Source: Bicyclus anynana | Lineage: Eukaryota; Arthropoda; Insecta; Lepidoptera; Nymphalidae | Length of the DNA: 64,000 bases | Reading direction: 5' to 3' | NCBI RefSeq assembly: GCF_947172395.1 | Contig: NC_069094.1 | Coordinates: 10,530,292 to 10,594,291 of the forward strand | Shown: positions 32,383-42,349 of the stretch, piece after piece | Layout of the letters: every line of letters starts with the position of its first letter | How positions within the stretch are numbered: position 1 is the stretch's first letter | Made by a program: the position numbers and the translations under genes | Notes under the pieces: generated by a model | The model's input: only the letters and a program-made list of their open reading frames with translations | The model's database searches: none | What the model was told of the DNA's origin: nothing

Positions 32383-32688
32383 CCGTGATAGCCCAGTGGA
32401 TATGACCTCTGCCTCCGATTCCGGAGGGTGTGGGTTCGAATCCGGTCCGAGGCATGCACCTCCAACTTTTCAGTTGTGTGCATTTTAAGAAATTAAATAT
32501 CACGTGTCTCAAACGGTGATGGAAAACATCGTGAGGAAACCTGCATACCAGAGAATTTTCTTAATTCTCTGAGTGTGTGAAGTCTGCCAATCCGCATTGG
32601 GCCAGCGTGGTGGACTATTGGCCTAACCCCTCTCATTCTGAGAGGAGACTCGAGCTCAGCAGTGAGCCGAATATGGGTTGATGACGAT
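32383..32688 (+). mobile_element. SINE family B, full-length
   Basis: Head GCCGTGATAGCCCAGTGG (A box), 'gtgggttcgaatccggtccg' (intact B box), and a 3' end at 'gccgaatatgggttgatgac'. One of the best-preserved copies. Confidence 0.95.
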
Positions 32689-32904
32689 ATTAATATTATT
32701 AATGGAAAAGTTAGTTTGTCTGTCTGTCTGTTACCTTTTCACGGCTAAACCACCATATTAGTTATATAATCGTTAGCAGGAAATAAAAAAGTGTGTGTCA
32801 GCTCCGACGCATGAATGGAGTTTACTCTTTCAGATCGACTGTCTAAATAGGTGTATGTTGGCCCGCAGAATACACTATGTACGTCCCAATACTTACACCT
32901 GAAA

Positions 32905-34470
32905 TTCAAAATTCAAAATTCAAAATTTATTTATTTCAAGTAGGCTCAGTTTACAAGCACTTTTGACACGTCAGTTGACTATTTGTAAAGATTCTACCAC
33001 CGGTTCGGAAGGCAGGTTCTGCTGAGAAGATACCGGCAAGAAACTCAACAGTTGCTCTTTTGAAAAAGTCATACAGTATTACAATTTACATTTGATAACA
33101 ATTAAATTACAATTTCTTATAGTTTTATCTCCTGTGTGAAGGTGGAAGCTGATCCAATGGCCTCCAAGCACCTTTGTCGTTAAGGAACTCATCAATAGTG
33201 TAGTAACCTCGACTAAGTAAATGTTTTTTAACACATTGCTTAAAGTTGTGCATTGGCAAGTCCATCACAGTCTTGGGGATCTTGTTATAGAAGAGTACAC
33301 CCAAACCCACAAAAGATTTTTTAACTCTTTGGAGACGATATGCAGAAATAACTAACTTATGCCCGTGTCTAGTAAGACGTGGGTTTAGATCTCCTTTTCG
33401 TTTGTACAAATTAATATTTTGTCTTACATAAACTATACTGTTATATATATACTGACAGGCTACTGTTAAAATGCCTATTTCTTTAAACTTTTGACGAAGG
33501 GACTCGCGTGATTTTAGTTGATATATTGCTCGAATTGCTCTTTTTTGAAGTACAAATATAGAATGTATATCAGCAGCCTTGCCCCACAACAAAATACCGT
33601 AAGACATTACGCTGTGAAAGTACGCAAAATAAACAAGTCTAGCTGTATCAACATCAGTAAACTGTCTTATTTTTCTCACTGCAAAAGCAGCTGAGCTGAG
33701 TTTACCTGACAGTTTTTCTATATGAGCACCCCACTGAAGTTAAGAATCCAAGGTCACTCCCAGGAAAACTGTGGAATTCTCTATTTCTAGTGTTTCACCA
33801 TTGATCATTATAGACTTATCTAATTTTATAACATTTGGTAATGAAAACTCAATACATTTAGTTTTCTTTGCATTTAAAAGTAAGTTGTTAACAGTGAACC
33901 AATGCGACACATGCGATATGGCACGGTTTACATCGTCGGAATTATCTTTACTTCTGTCACTCTTAAAAATTAGGGATGTGTCGTCAGCAAACAGTACTAT
34001 CTCACAGATGCCGCTAACATGGTGTGGTAAATCATTTATGTACACTAGGAATAGAAAAGGACCCAGAATTGAACCCTGTGGGACGCCCATTGTGTTAGAA
34101 AAACCGCGAGACTTTGAATCATTTATGCATACCTTTTGAGTTCTATCACTAAGATAAGAGGCGATGAGATCAAGTGCAACACTTTTTATGCCATAGTGGC
34201 TTAACTTTAGTAAAAGAATGTTATGGTCAACACAATCGAATGCTTTGGACAAATCACAAAATAGCATTCTTAGCATTTTCCCATGCATCATATATATGTT
34301 TTAAAAGTTTAGCACCTGCATCAGTTGTACTGCGACCTTTAGTAAAACCATACTGTTCAGGGTGAAATAAATTATTTAAATTAAAATGACTTAAAAGTTG
34401 ATTTAAAATGATTTTTTCAAAAACCTTACTAAGTGTTGGCAGTATTGTAATTGGTCTATAATTATTAAGG
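32905..34470 (-). pseudogene. Dead LINE with reverse transcriptase domain
   Basis: The - strand encodes NYRPITILPTLSKVFEKI, LSKAFDCVDH, GVPQGSILGPFLFLVYINDL and the catalytic FADDT. These are standard reverse transcriptase motifs with the YADD-like Asp pair. The C-terminal part includes FHSVMSYGILLWG and ends PLDQLPPSHRR. Breaks: a frameshift near 34260 (DAWENAKNAIL switches frame before CDLSKAF) and a TAA in frame at about 33741, after VFLGVTLDS. No endonuclease part; the copy is truncated near 34470. The 3' UTR ends in an (ATTCAAA)n tail at 32908-32930. The clade is probably CR1/Jockey-like (inference). A 3' relative is at 38160. Confidence 0.93.
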
Positions 34471-34500
34471 TGAAAGGTCTATAATTATTAAGGTGAAAGT
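34448..34500. repeat. Tandem duplication at LINE 5' junction
   Basis: 'ggtctataattattaaggtg' plus AAA occurs twice in direct tandem at the truncation point, followed by three 'ggtgaaag' units. Confidence 0.85.
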
Positions 34501-34504
34501 CTGA

Positions 34505-34700
34505 AAGGTGAAAGGTGCGCAACCGAGGAGCAGGAGGCCGCGGCGTGCGCGCCCGCCAACAGCGTGAACGTGCGAAAATTAGGTTACGCACGCTGTCATT
34601 CGTTTATCGAATTTTAATGCCCATATATTTTTCATACCGGGGGCTATATGTGAAAAATCGATTCTTATGGAGTAAACTCCAAAAAATAACTGAATTTATA
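34505..34700. other. GC-rich patch, unassigned
   Basis: 34515-34600 is GC-rich ('ggaggccgcggcgtgcgcgc') and holds open frames on both strands. Neither has splice sites in the phase needed by the gene. Could be an exon of something else or a repeat; undecided. Confidence 0.3.
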
Positions 34701-34701
34701 T

Positions 34702-34775
34702 TATCTTTTGTAACAGCTTACTAGCGCGTTCTAGTCTTATGACTAGAACGCGCTAGTAAGCTGTTACAAAAGATA
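34702..34775. repeat. Perfect hairpin, 35-bp arms
   Basis: Arms 34702-34736 and 34741-34775, exactly complementary, loop TTAT. The arm contains ACTAGCGCGTTCTAGTC. Confidence 0.97.
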
Positions 34776-34796
34776 CCTTACAAAATAATCTTAGTT

Positions 34797-34840
34797 AGGC
34801 GTTGTTTATAAGACTTCTTTTATATTAAGAAATCTTATAA
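34797..34840. repeat. Near-perfect hairpin, 18-bp arms
   Basis: TTGTTTATAAGACTTCTT and, inverted, TTGTTTATAAGATTTCTT with a 7-nt spacer; one mismatch. Confidence 0.8.
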
Positions 34841-34844
34841 ACAA

Positions 34845-35075
34845 AAAAGAAGTTACCGCGATCCCCCTGCACGGTCATTATTCAACGTCAAAAAGGTTTA
34901 ATAAGTTTGTGAACCTGACTGTTGGAGTCATATTACTCGTATATTTTGTGCTTGGGTAAGTTGGGGTTAACTTCGGCATGATTAAGGCGAAGGTGGGATC
35001 ATTTTGTTCATAGGACGGATTTAACTAGAGAATTAGTTAAATATATATTATATTTTAATCCGACAGACTAGAAGA
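34845..35075. other. Unassigned
   Basis: Nothing recognisable. Confidence 0.4.
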
Positions 35076-35077
35076 AG

Positions 35078-35235
35078 AAGAAATACTTTATTGCACACAA
35101 AAATACAATTATAAATTAAAACATTAAAAAGATAATTTAAACTTAACATGCAAAGGCGGCCTTATTGCTATAAGTAATCTCTACCAGGCAACCCCTGACG
35201 AGAGAACTTGCGAAAAAAGAGCGGGAAGGTGCAAT
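35078..35235 (-). mobile_element. LINE 3' UTR
   Basis: (GAAGAA)n, then 'atactttattgcacacaaaa' and 'atacaattataaatt', matching 56162-56270. The reverse-oriented A-rich/GAA tail and 3' UTR of a non-LTR element. Confidence 0.65.
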
Positions 35236-35239
35236 ACAT

Positions 35240-35794
35240 TATATGTAATTATAAATATAAATAATTAAATAAATATAACATAATTTATACGTAAATATAA
35301 TATTAAAATTTACATATACATACTAGTTATGTACTTACATCGAAACGTATACTATTGAAATGTAAAAACTACTAAACTGAACGTGGTATACAAATTGAGT
35401 GATTTGGTGGGTAAACTAAAACTATCCTATTAAAAAAGACATTTATTTCAAGAAGGGATTTGAAGACGTTTCTGCTAAAAAGAGCCCTAAATGCCGTGTC
35501 TAATAATATTTATAGTAAAACGAAAAGCACCGAAAATATCTTAAAACTTATCTGGTTATAAAAACAGGGATCTGTTAATCTAACGCTACGAAAATGGAAC
35601 AACGCATAGTGCTGTCAAGTTGAGCGATTATATAAATACCCTAACCCAAAAATAACCTAACTTTAATTAAAAAGTTAGAAAACTAAAAGTTTTCAGCTTG
35701 GCAAAGGCCGTATAGCATTTTAGGCGGGCTTTTTTAAAGTTAGTTTAACGGTTACAAATAACATTGCGTTTTTCACTAAAATTATTAAAAAAGA
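35240..35794. other. Unassigned
   Basis: No gene or recognised repeat. Confidence 0.4.
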
Positions 35795-36602
35795 ACATTT
35801 ATATAGAAAATAAACGAAATATAAACAATGGCATAACAATCTTGTATGTTCTTATATCTATGTTATATATTTTCTTCTTCCTATTATTATAGGACATAAA
35901 AGGTGATTACAAATATAAGAAAACTAATGTCGAACAAAGGTTATGATTCACAACACTTGTCAGGACAACTTAATTAACAAATCAAACTGTAACCAAAATA
36001 AGACCCTAGAATGGCAGAGAATGACCTTGAGTGGAGTCACGCACTTGTGAACGATGTGTGTAGGGTTCAAGGTACCTTTGACTGTTAACGAACACTCCCC
36101 TTTTCCACTCAAGTCACTCTCCCCGCCTATCCCAAGTAACCCATAAAGAATTACACAACAAGAGATGTGGACGGCTCGAACGCCACGAGCACGCTGAAGC
36201 CAACACGAGATCAAGCGGCGTCATATCCGTCACAGACTACTATTTCCAACACTAAACGGCGATAACACTATATACCTAAATGAATTTGTTGTCAGTAACC
36301 CAAGACCTAAAATTACATAAACTAACCACTTGCGCAACGGGGCACTTAGGTAATCATTTATGTCAATTTTAAGTAAAACTATTTATACCAAAAACATTTA
36401 TATAGACAAGAAACGAAATATAAACAATGGCATAACAATCTTGTATGTTCTTATATCTATGTTATATATTTTCTTCTTCCTTTATAACTAAATGAATTTG
36501 TTGTCAGTAACCCAAGACCCGAAATTACATAAACTAACCACTTGAGCAACGGGACACTTAGGTAATCATTTATGTCAATTTTAAGTAAAACTATTTATAC
36601 CA
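35795..36602. repeat. Tandem duplication with insertion in one copy
   Basis: Segment A (35795-35881) recurs at 36394-36480, and segment B (36271-36390) recurs at 36482-36602. The second A and B are adjacent; the first pair is split by element X (35882-36270). So a ~210-bp unit was duplicated in tandem and one copy received, or kept, the insertion. Confidence 0.85.
35882..36270. mobile_element. Interspersed element X, copy 2
   Basis: About 389 bp. Its limits are fixed by the empty site in the neighbouring duplicate (36480/36482) and by copy 1 at 14811. It starts TATTATTATAGGAC and ends CGGCGATAACACTA. Noncoding; no clear TIRs; the insertion favoured AT-rich TTTATA sequence. Confidence 0.8.
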
Positions 36603-36604
36603 TA

Positions 36605-37228
36605 CGCAAGAGCTCAATTTATTCAAGAGCAAAACATTTCTATCTGTGCCAGATATGTCACTTCCCACTTAAAATAAAACCATTATTGAAAAGAAGCTCA
36701 AGCACATCGGATTAATTAAAAATCATGGCAAAACAGATTCCGCTGATAAATTTAAGGGGACGTGACTGCAAGTCATCCTTTTTGATAACGTCATTCGCAC
36801 ACCGCTCTCAGTTAGCGGTATTCAGTCCAATTTCAGGTAAAGAATCGCGGTTTTATATCGCCCTTTGCCCTTTTTGTTGGTTTTAAAAATTAAGTGCGCA
36901 AAGTATTAATTCGATATTAATGTTCCATTTTTGGACAGAGTGAAGCCTTTATCAACAGCGTTAATTTAGATTTTCGATACTGGGATTTTAGAGGATTTTG
37001 GTTTTAATTGACGAATGAAGGTAAATCTTGTTTATTTAGGAAGATAAATATAAGTACAATATCCAAATACAGGTAATAGTCCTTCGACATTTCGCTAACC
37101 AGATGATAATTTTGTTTTATCAAAAATGTTATTTATGGAAACGAACAATCTGTTATCAGTATAGAATATTTAAAGGATTGAACTAAATTTAATTGTTTAT
37201 ATTAATCGGTTTAAGTAATATTACCGAA
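36605..37228. other. Unassigned
   Basis: Nothing recognisable. Confidence 0.4.
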
Positions 37229-37229
37229 C

Positions 37230-37295
37230 TTTCTTTTTAATATTCTTTACAAGTTAGCCCTTGACTACAAACTCACCTGATGGTAAGTGATGAGT
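37230..37295 (-). mobile_element. SINE family A, tail fragment
   Basis: 'ctttacaagttagcccttga' and 'ctcacctgatggtaagtgat' match the 3' end of family A. Confidence 0.8.
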
Positions 37296-37430
37296 ATGAA
37301 AATAAATACAATTTTATTTTGCGATTGTATAATTTTCTACCAAAAATCGTTATAATGTTATTATTTTATACTTGTAGTAGTAGTTATTAGATATATATAT
37401 TTCCATGAACATATTTTTTAGAATTTAAAC

Positions 37431-37474
37431 ATCGCGGCACGATCCAAACTGATCAGTTTGGATCGTGCCGCGAT
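37431..37474. repeat. Perfect spacerless 44-bp palindrome
   Basis: ATCGCGGCACGATCCAAACT, then GA at the centre and the exact complement to 37474. Centre TGATCA, no spacer. GC-rich arms in AT-rich DNA. Confidence 0.97.
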
Positions 37475-37600
37475 CCTAAAGAACCAGCTCATGACTAAGG
37501 GCCCCGTATGGGTTCGAAACTAGTCGGGCATACTCCGACGTAATATCACGTGAGTTTTAGCCGTGTTTCATAATCATTTAACATATTTTTTATTGGCCAA
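37475..37600. repeat. Probable LINE-derived fragment
   Basis: 'cctaaagaaccagctcatga' and 'ccccgtatgggttcgaaact' look like a dispersed repeat fragment. No protein match can be read. Confidence 0.35.
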
Positions 37601-37668
37601 GCTCTTGTAATTTGTTACCCGACTGCCAAGAAAACTAAGTTTTTATGAGTAAAATCAAATTCAGTTTA

Positions 37669-37865
37669 TCTATACTAATTATATAAAGCTAAAGAGTTTG
37701 TTTGTTTGATTGAACGCACTATTCTCAAGGACTACTGGTCCGATTAAAAAAAAATATTACAGTGTTAGATAGTCCATTTATCGAGGAAGGCTGTAGGCTA
37801 TATATTATCCCCATTTTCCTACGGGAACGGGAACCACGCGGGAGAAACCGCGCGGCTTCAGCTAG
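37669..37865 (+). mobile_element. Non-autonomous Helitron-like element
   Basis: Full-length: TCTATACTAATTATATAAAG at the 5' end, GGAGAAACCGCGCGGCTTCA near the 3' end (hairpin), then GCTAG before T. Confidence 0.88.
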
Positions 37866-37975
37866 TTCTATATAAACTTGTAATTTATTTTAAATCGTCA
37901 ATATTTTTTATAGTATTGTAAAGTTTATTAATAAAGTCGTAAACGTATCCACAATCAAAGCTTTAAGGGAATATT

Positions 37976-38138
37976 CTACATAAATATAAAAGAAAGTCGT
38001 GTTAGTTACACTATTTATAACTCAAGAACGGCTGGACCAATTTGGCTGAAAATTGGTGGAGAGGTAGCTTAGAAGCAGGAGAAGGATTTAGCATACTTGA
38101 AGTTTGATGGCCCGGACGAAGTCGCGGGCGTCCGCTAG
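37976..38138 (+). mobile_element. Helitron-like element, variant
   Basis: Ends CGGACGAAGTCGCGGGCGTC, then CGCTAG. GCGGACG/CGTCCGC-type bases form the 3' hairpin. The body 'gctggaccaatttggctgaa' differs from the other type. Confidence 0.85.
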
Positions 38139-38159
38139 TGTTTAATAAGACGATCCATT

Positions 38160-38455
38160 GATGAGTTCCTTAATGATAAAGATGCTTGGAGGCCGTTGGA
38201 TCAGCTTCCACCTTCACACAGGAAGTAAAACTATAAGAAATTTTAATTTTGTCATCAATTGTATATTATAATATTGTATGATTTTTTTTAAAGAGCAATT
38301 GTTGAGTTTCTTGCCGGTTTCTTCTCAGCAGAATCTGCCATCCGAACCGGTGGTAGAATCTTTACAAATAGTCAACTGACGTATCAAAAGTGCTTGTAAA
38401 CTGAGCCTACTAGAAATAAATTAATTTTTAGTTTTTAATTTTTTGACATAGTTTC
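38160..38455 (+). mobile_element. LINE 3' end, same family as 32905-34470
   Basis: Encodes DEFLNDKDAWRPLDQLPPSH, then a stop. The 3' UTR 'ttgagtttcttgccggtttc' and 'actgagcctactagaaataa' matches the reverse complement of 32930-33100. Confidence 0.9.
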
Positions 38456-38618
38456 CAACTATAAGCTGATGGGTGAAGGGCATCATTATTCAGATCTTGG
38501 ATCAGTACATTTCACCCGTCTCTCATTAGCGATACTTGTTCACGTTACGAAGATCCATTATGGCGGCGCCATTCTGTCGCCGTTTTTCCAGAATTTTCCT
38601 GTTGTGAATGTATATAAT

Positions 38619-38928
38619 AGCCGTGATAGCCTAATGGATATGACCTCTGCCTCCGATTCCGGAGGGTGTGGGTTCGAATCCGATCCGGGGCATGCACCAC
38701 CAACTTTTCAGTTGTGTGCATTTTAAGAAATTAAATATCACATGTCTCAAACGGTGAAGGAAAACATCGTGAGGAAACCTGCACACCAGAGAATTTCTTA
38801 ATACTCTGCGTGTGTGAAGTCTGCCAATCCGCATTGGGCCAGCGTGGTGGACTATTGGCCTAACCCCTCTCATTCTGAGAGGAGACTCGAGCTCAGCAGT
38901 GAGCCGTATATGGGTTGATAACGACGAA
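38619..38928 (+). mobile_element. SINE family B, full-length
   Basis: AGCCGTGATAGCCTAATGG head, B box 'gtgggttcgaatccgatccg', 3' end 'ccgtatatgggttgataacg'. Confidence 0.94.
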
Positions 38929-38929
38929 T

Positions 38930-39780
38930 GTATCATAGTAACGTATTAAAAATTGTGGATATTATTACATCATCTATTGGCCTTTTGTTAACGAATAGTC
39001 TCACAACCAGCGAGCAACAAACTTCCTCAATAAATGAGTGATTAAAACAACTTTTGGGTGGTCTTTTCAAGTAGTTGCATTTGCAATTACAACCATAAAC
39101 GAATCATTTTCATCCATTTAAGGTTGATTTTGCTCTGAATTTGGGGTTTTATTAAAAACTGCTTGATTATTGAACATTAAAGAGAAAGTTGTAAAAAAAT
39201 TACTCTTATCTGGTTTTACTACAAGTACGTTGGTTCTACTACGAGTACGTAGTTATATATTTCTTTACGTTGTTATTTTAAATAATCCATATTTTATTAT
39301 ACCATCATATTTGCAATTGGCTATTCATTAAGAACTACAAATTACAAATTTTAAACTACTCGTAGAGAATGTTAAACTGATAATTTCATTGAAAAAATGC
39401 ACAAGCAAACACAAACACAAAAGAGTAACAAGTAAAAGTGTTTGTAGTAGACTGAATTCATGATTTTGTTATGACAAAGATGAGAGAAAACTTCGCGAGT
39501 TTACTTGAGCACTTTATAAAGCTTAGGTATGATTTTTATACAAAGATCGCATGAAATGTTTTGCCGTTTCAAAAGGAAATTTATTTTAAGAAAAGTGGAT
39601 TCTTGATGTTCAGTCGGAACATCAAGTAATGTATTTTTTTAAGTGGATTTATTCCACAGAAACGTTATCCAGGATAATATAAAAAATTAAAAACTGTTAG
39701 GAGTTCTTCGAGTACGGATGGTATTCATTATTAAAAACATACATTAAATACATTCATTATTAAAAGAAGGTATTTGTATG
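38930..39780. other. Mostly unassigned
   Basis: Holds a perfect 10-bp hairpin at 39602-39626 (CTTGATGTTC, spacer AGTCG). Otherwise AT-rich without features. Confidence 0.45.
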
Positions 39781-39784
39781 AAGT

Positions 39785-40085
39785 TGTTACAACAGTGATA
39801 GTATAAATAAGTGGGTATTTGATGACTTTAGTTCTTTTTTAGGCAGCGTGAACACCGTCACGCTGCTAGTCGCGTTAGTGATTTTTGCGATTATATTTGC
39901 ATTGTAATTATCATAAATTGTTTAGTCTGTGCATGTCGGGTAGGGGAGGTGAGTGTTAATACATTCTGAATGGATCCTCTAAACCTACACCCAGGGTCAC
40001 AAGTCCTGGGACCTGCTCGAGGTGTTTCCTCTATCACAAAATTATGCTGTTATGTCAATGCTACCCGTCACGTTATACTACGCTT
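39785..40085. repeat. Interspersed repeat R1, copy 2
   Basis: Aligns with 2460-2790: 'gtgggtatttgatgacttta', 'gaacaccgtcacgctgctag', 'tcacaagtcctgggacctgc'. Shorter on its left than copy 1. Confidence 0.7.
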
Positions 40086-40255
40086 ACGATGGTATGAATA
40101 TGTTTCAATTTAATTAGATTATGATATCCTAAAATGGTGGAGGTCCACGTCAAACTCATGATTGATCGAAAGTAATCAAGCAAACTCTGCTTAATTGCTA
40201 CTAGCTTTCAGGCACTAAAGCAATTTGTGAATTAAAATAAGTTTCCTATTAAATA

Positions 40256-40435
40256 CTAGCAGAACCTCGCGGTTTCACCCGCGTAGTTTCCGTTCCCGTT
40301 GGAATAAAGAGATAAAATATAGCCAGTAGCACTCTAGAATAGTGTAGCTTCCAAGCAGGGAAATAATTTTTCAAATCGGTTCAGTAGTTACAGAGCCTAT
40401 TCAATGCAAACAAACAAGCAATCAAATATTTCCAG
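40256..40435 (-). mobile_element. Non-autonomous Helitron-like element
   Basis: CTAGCAGAACCTCGCGGTTT at the left (reversed 3' end) and 'gtttccgttcccgttggaat' inside. Confidence 0.8.
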
Positions 40436-40639
40436 TAGTGCATAGTATTACATAACAATACAATTACATAAATGATATCATAAGATGGTACGCAGTTTTA
40501 CCTACATAGTTCTCGTTCCAGAGAGAATATTCTTGATTGATCTGAGTGTTTATGTACTGAACTACGAGTTCATCATTATCACATCAGGGCACTGGTAGGC
40601 TTCCATCACAGTAATATTATGTACATTTTCGTAGATACT

Positions 40640-40780
40640 TTCAAACACAACAGGTCCCTGTTAATCTCGGTTGCCTACGACGCTTTTTATGTAGTCAGTC
40701 CATCTATCTAGTGGGGGTCAACTAGCACTGTGCATCGTAATATAGCACATCACTATTCCAATACCGTAGGACGCCGAGAA
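40640..40780 (-). mobile_element. RTE-like LINE 3' end, highly decayed
   Basis: 'gggggtcaactagcactgtg' and 'cactattccaataccgtagg' echo the 'ggtcgaccaacactgcg' and 'cgccattccagcaccttggg' blocks of other copies. Confidence 0.4.
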
Positions 40781-40784
40781 TTGA

Positions 40785-41205
40785 ATAAGATAGTAAAGAA
40801 AATTCACACGGTGATTTCAATAAAACACATCATTTTCATAAATATATTTTTATAAACAGTATCTACTAATTGAAAAATAAACTACCAATCTAGAAAGGTA
40901 TAACAGCTTATATTTTCTACTGGGAAACCCAAAGGAACAGGTAAAAGCTTAAACTAATTTTGTATACGAAATGTCACTTTGACAATTTTTATTGCACGCA
41001 GTCCACCGGGACAGTTATAAATAAAAGAAAAAAACACTCAGCAGTACAATTTCTATGAATCCGACCGCGAATCTTAAACAGCACGACGAGTATTTCGTTG
41101 GAGTGGTTTCGTTGTTATTGCTAACAAGCCAACAAAAACAATCTTACTTATTCCATGGTATCCGTGAGAGAAATATAGCGTCAACAAAAACGACGGTTCA
41201 CAAAA
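40785..41205. other. Unassigned
   Basis: No gene or repeat recognised. Confidence 0.4.
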
Positions 41206-41396
41206 TAGCTACTTATAAAGCTGAAGAGTTTGTTTGTTTGTTTGAACGCGCTAATCTCAGGAACTACTAGTCAGATTTGAAAAATTCTTTCAGTGTTAGA
41301 TATCCCATTTATCGAGGAAGGCTATAGGCTATATATTATCCCCTGATTCCTACGGGAACGGGAACCACGCGGCTAAAACCGCGCGGCGTCTACTAG
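41206..41396 (+). mobile_element. Non-autonomous Helitron-like element
   Basis: 'ataaagctgaagagtttgtt' to GCGCGGCGTCTACTAG, with the 3' hairpin CGCGG.TAAAACCGCGCGG intact. Confidence 0.87.
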
Positions 41397-41407
41397 TTAT
41401 AATTATA

Positions 41408-41712
41408 AATCAACCCACATTTGGATCACTATTGAGCAATGCGCAGGTTATATAGTGCTTTATATTCTCTGGTTGAGCACAAGTACCCTCCCAGAATGAG
41501 AGGGGTTAGGCTAATAGATCACCACACTGGCTCAATGCGGATTGGCAGACTTTACACAAGCAGAGAGTTGGGAAAATTCTAAAGTATGCAGGTATCCTCA
41601 CGATGATTTTCCTACAACGTGTAAGACACGCGATATTTAATTTCTTAAAGTACACATAACTGAAAAGTGCCTCGGACAGAATCGAAGACACAGGACATTC
41701 ACTAGGCTATTA
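41408..41712 (-). mobile_element. SINE family B, diverged
   Basis: Reverse-oriented, starting 'tcaacccacatttggatcac'. Head region (right end) mutated, B box weak ('cagaatcgaagacaca'). Confidence 0.8.
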
Positions 41713-41714
41713 CG

Positions 41715-42000
41715 GCTTATAAATTGTAACTTAACTAATTAAAAACCGCCGCTAACAGATTGTGCTGATAAGTTGTTTTTGGACGCGAGCGAACAGACGC
41801 AAGTCATGGCTATGATAATGTCATTCCCAGCCTGATCCTAAATTTATTAATTCCTGGCTCTAAATTTTCGGGTTTTATGGAAATTTTTACTCAAATGCTG
41901 AAGAGCGTCATATTTTCCAAATGCATGATTCTATGTTTGGTCCAAATGCCTTTCTAAGCAGAGGCCAAGGTCTCAAAGGAGATGATGAAGAGATTTAGTC
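41715..42000. other. Unassigned
   Basis: Nothing recognisable. Confidence 0.4.
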
Positions 42001-42001
42001 A

Positions 42002-42197
42002 TCTATACTAATATTATAAAGCTGAAGAGTTTGTTTGTTTGATTGAACGCGCTAATCTCAGGAACTACTGGTCCGATTTGAAAAATTCTTTCGGTGTTAG
42101 ATAGCCCATTTATCGAGGAAGCCTATAGGCTATTTATTATCCCCATATTCTTACGAGAACGGGAACCACGCGGGTGAAACCGCGCGGCGTCAGCTAG
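42002..42197 (+). mobile_element. Non-autonomous Helitron-like element, best copy
   Basis: Starts TCTATACTAATATTATAAAG. Ends ACGCGGGTGAAACCGCGCGG, then CGTCAGCTAG with T following. The 5' TC, subterminal 3' hairpin and CTAG end are all present. Confidence 0.9.
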
Positions 42198-42212
42198 TTA
42201 GATAATAAAGAA

Positions 42213-42345
42213 CGAGCGGATTCCTGTGACTACGTCCGCTCCTCTTTAATCCGGCTCTATCACAAAATCCGTTCTTAGTGGATACCTACAGACTATAAGC
42301 TACCTCCCTGCCAAATTTCATCTTTGTACGTCAAACGGGTTTCGA
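42213..42345 (-). mobile_element. Helitron-like element, decayed
   Basis: 'gactacgtccgctcctcttt' resembles the 17870 copy. CTAG lost. Confidence 0.5.
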
Positions 42346-42349
42346 GATT

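Noticed and set aside
33771..34139. 122-codon + strand ORF
   Set aside because: Antisense shadow of the LINE reverse transcriptase.
33125..34291. Two separate genes on the - strand
   Set aside because: Both frames belong to one LINE polyprotein separated by a single TAA codon.
34702..34775. Precursor microRNA
   Set aside because: Perfect complementarity with a 4-nt loop is unlike animal pre-miRNAs, which have mismatches and larger loops. Small-RNA data would be needed to revisit.
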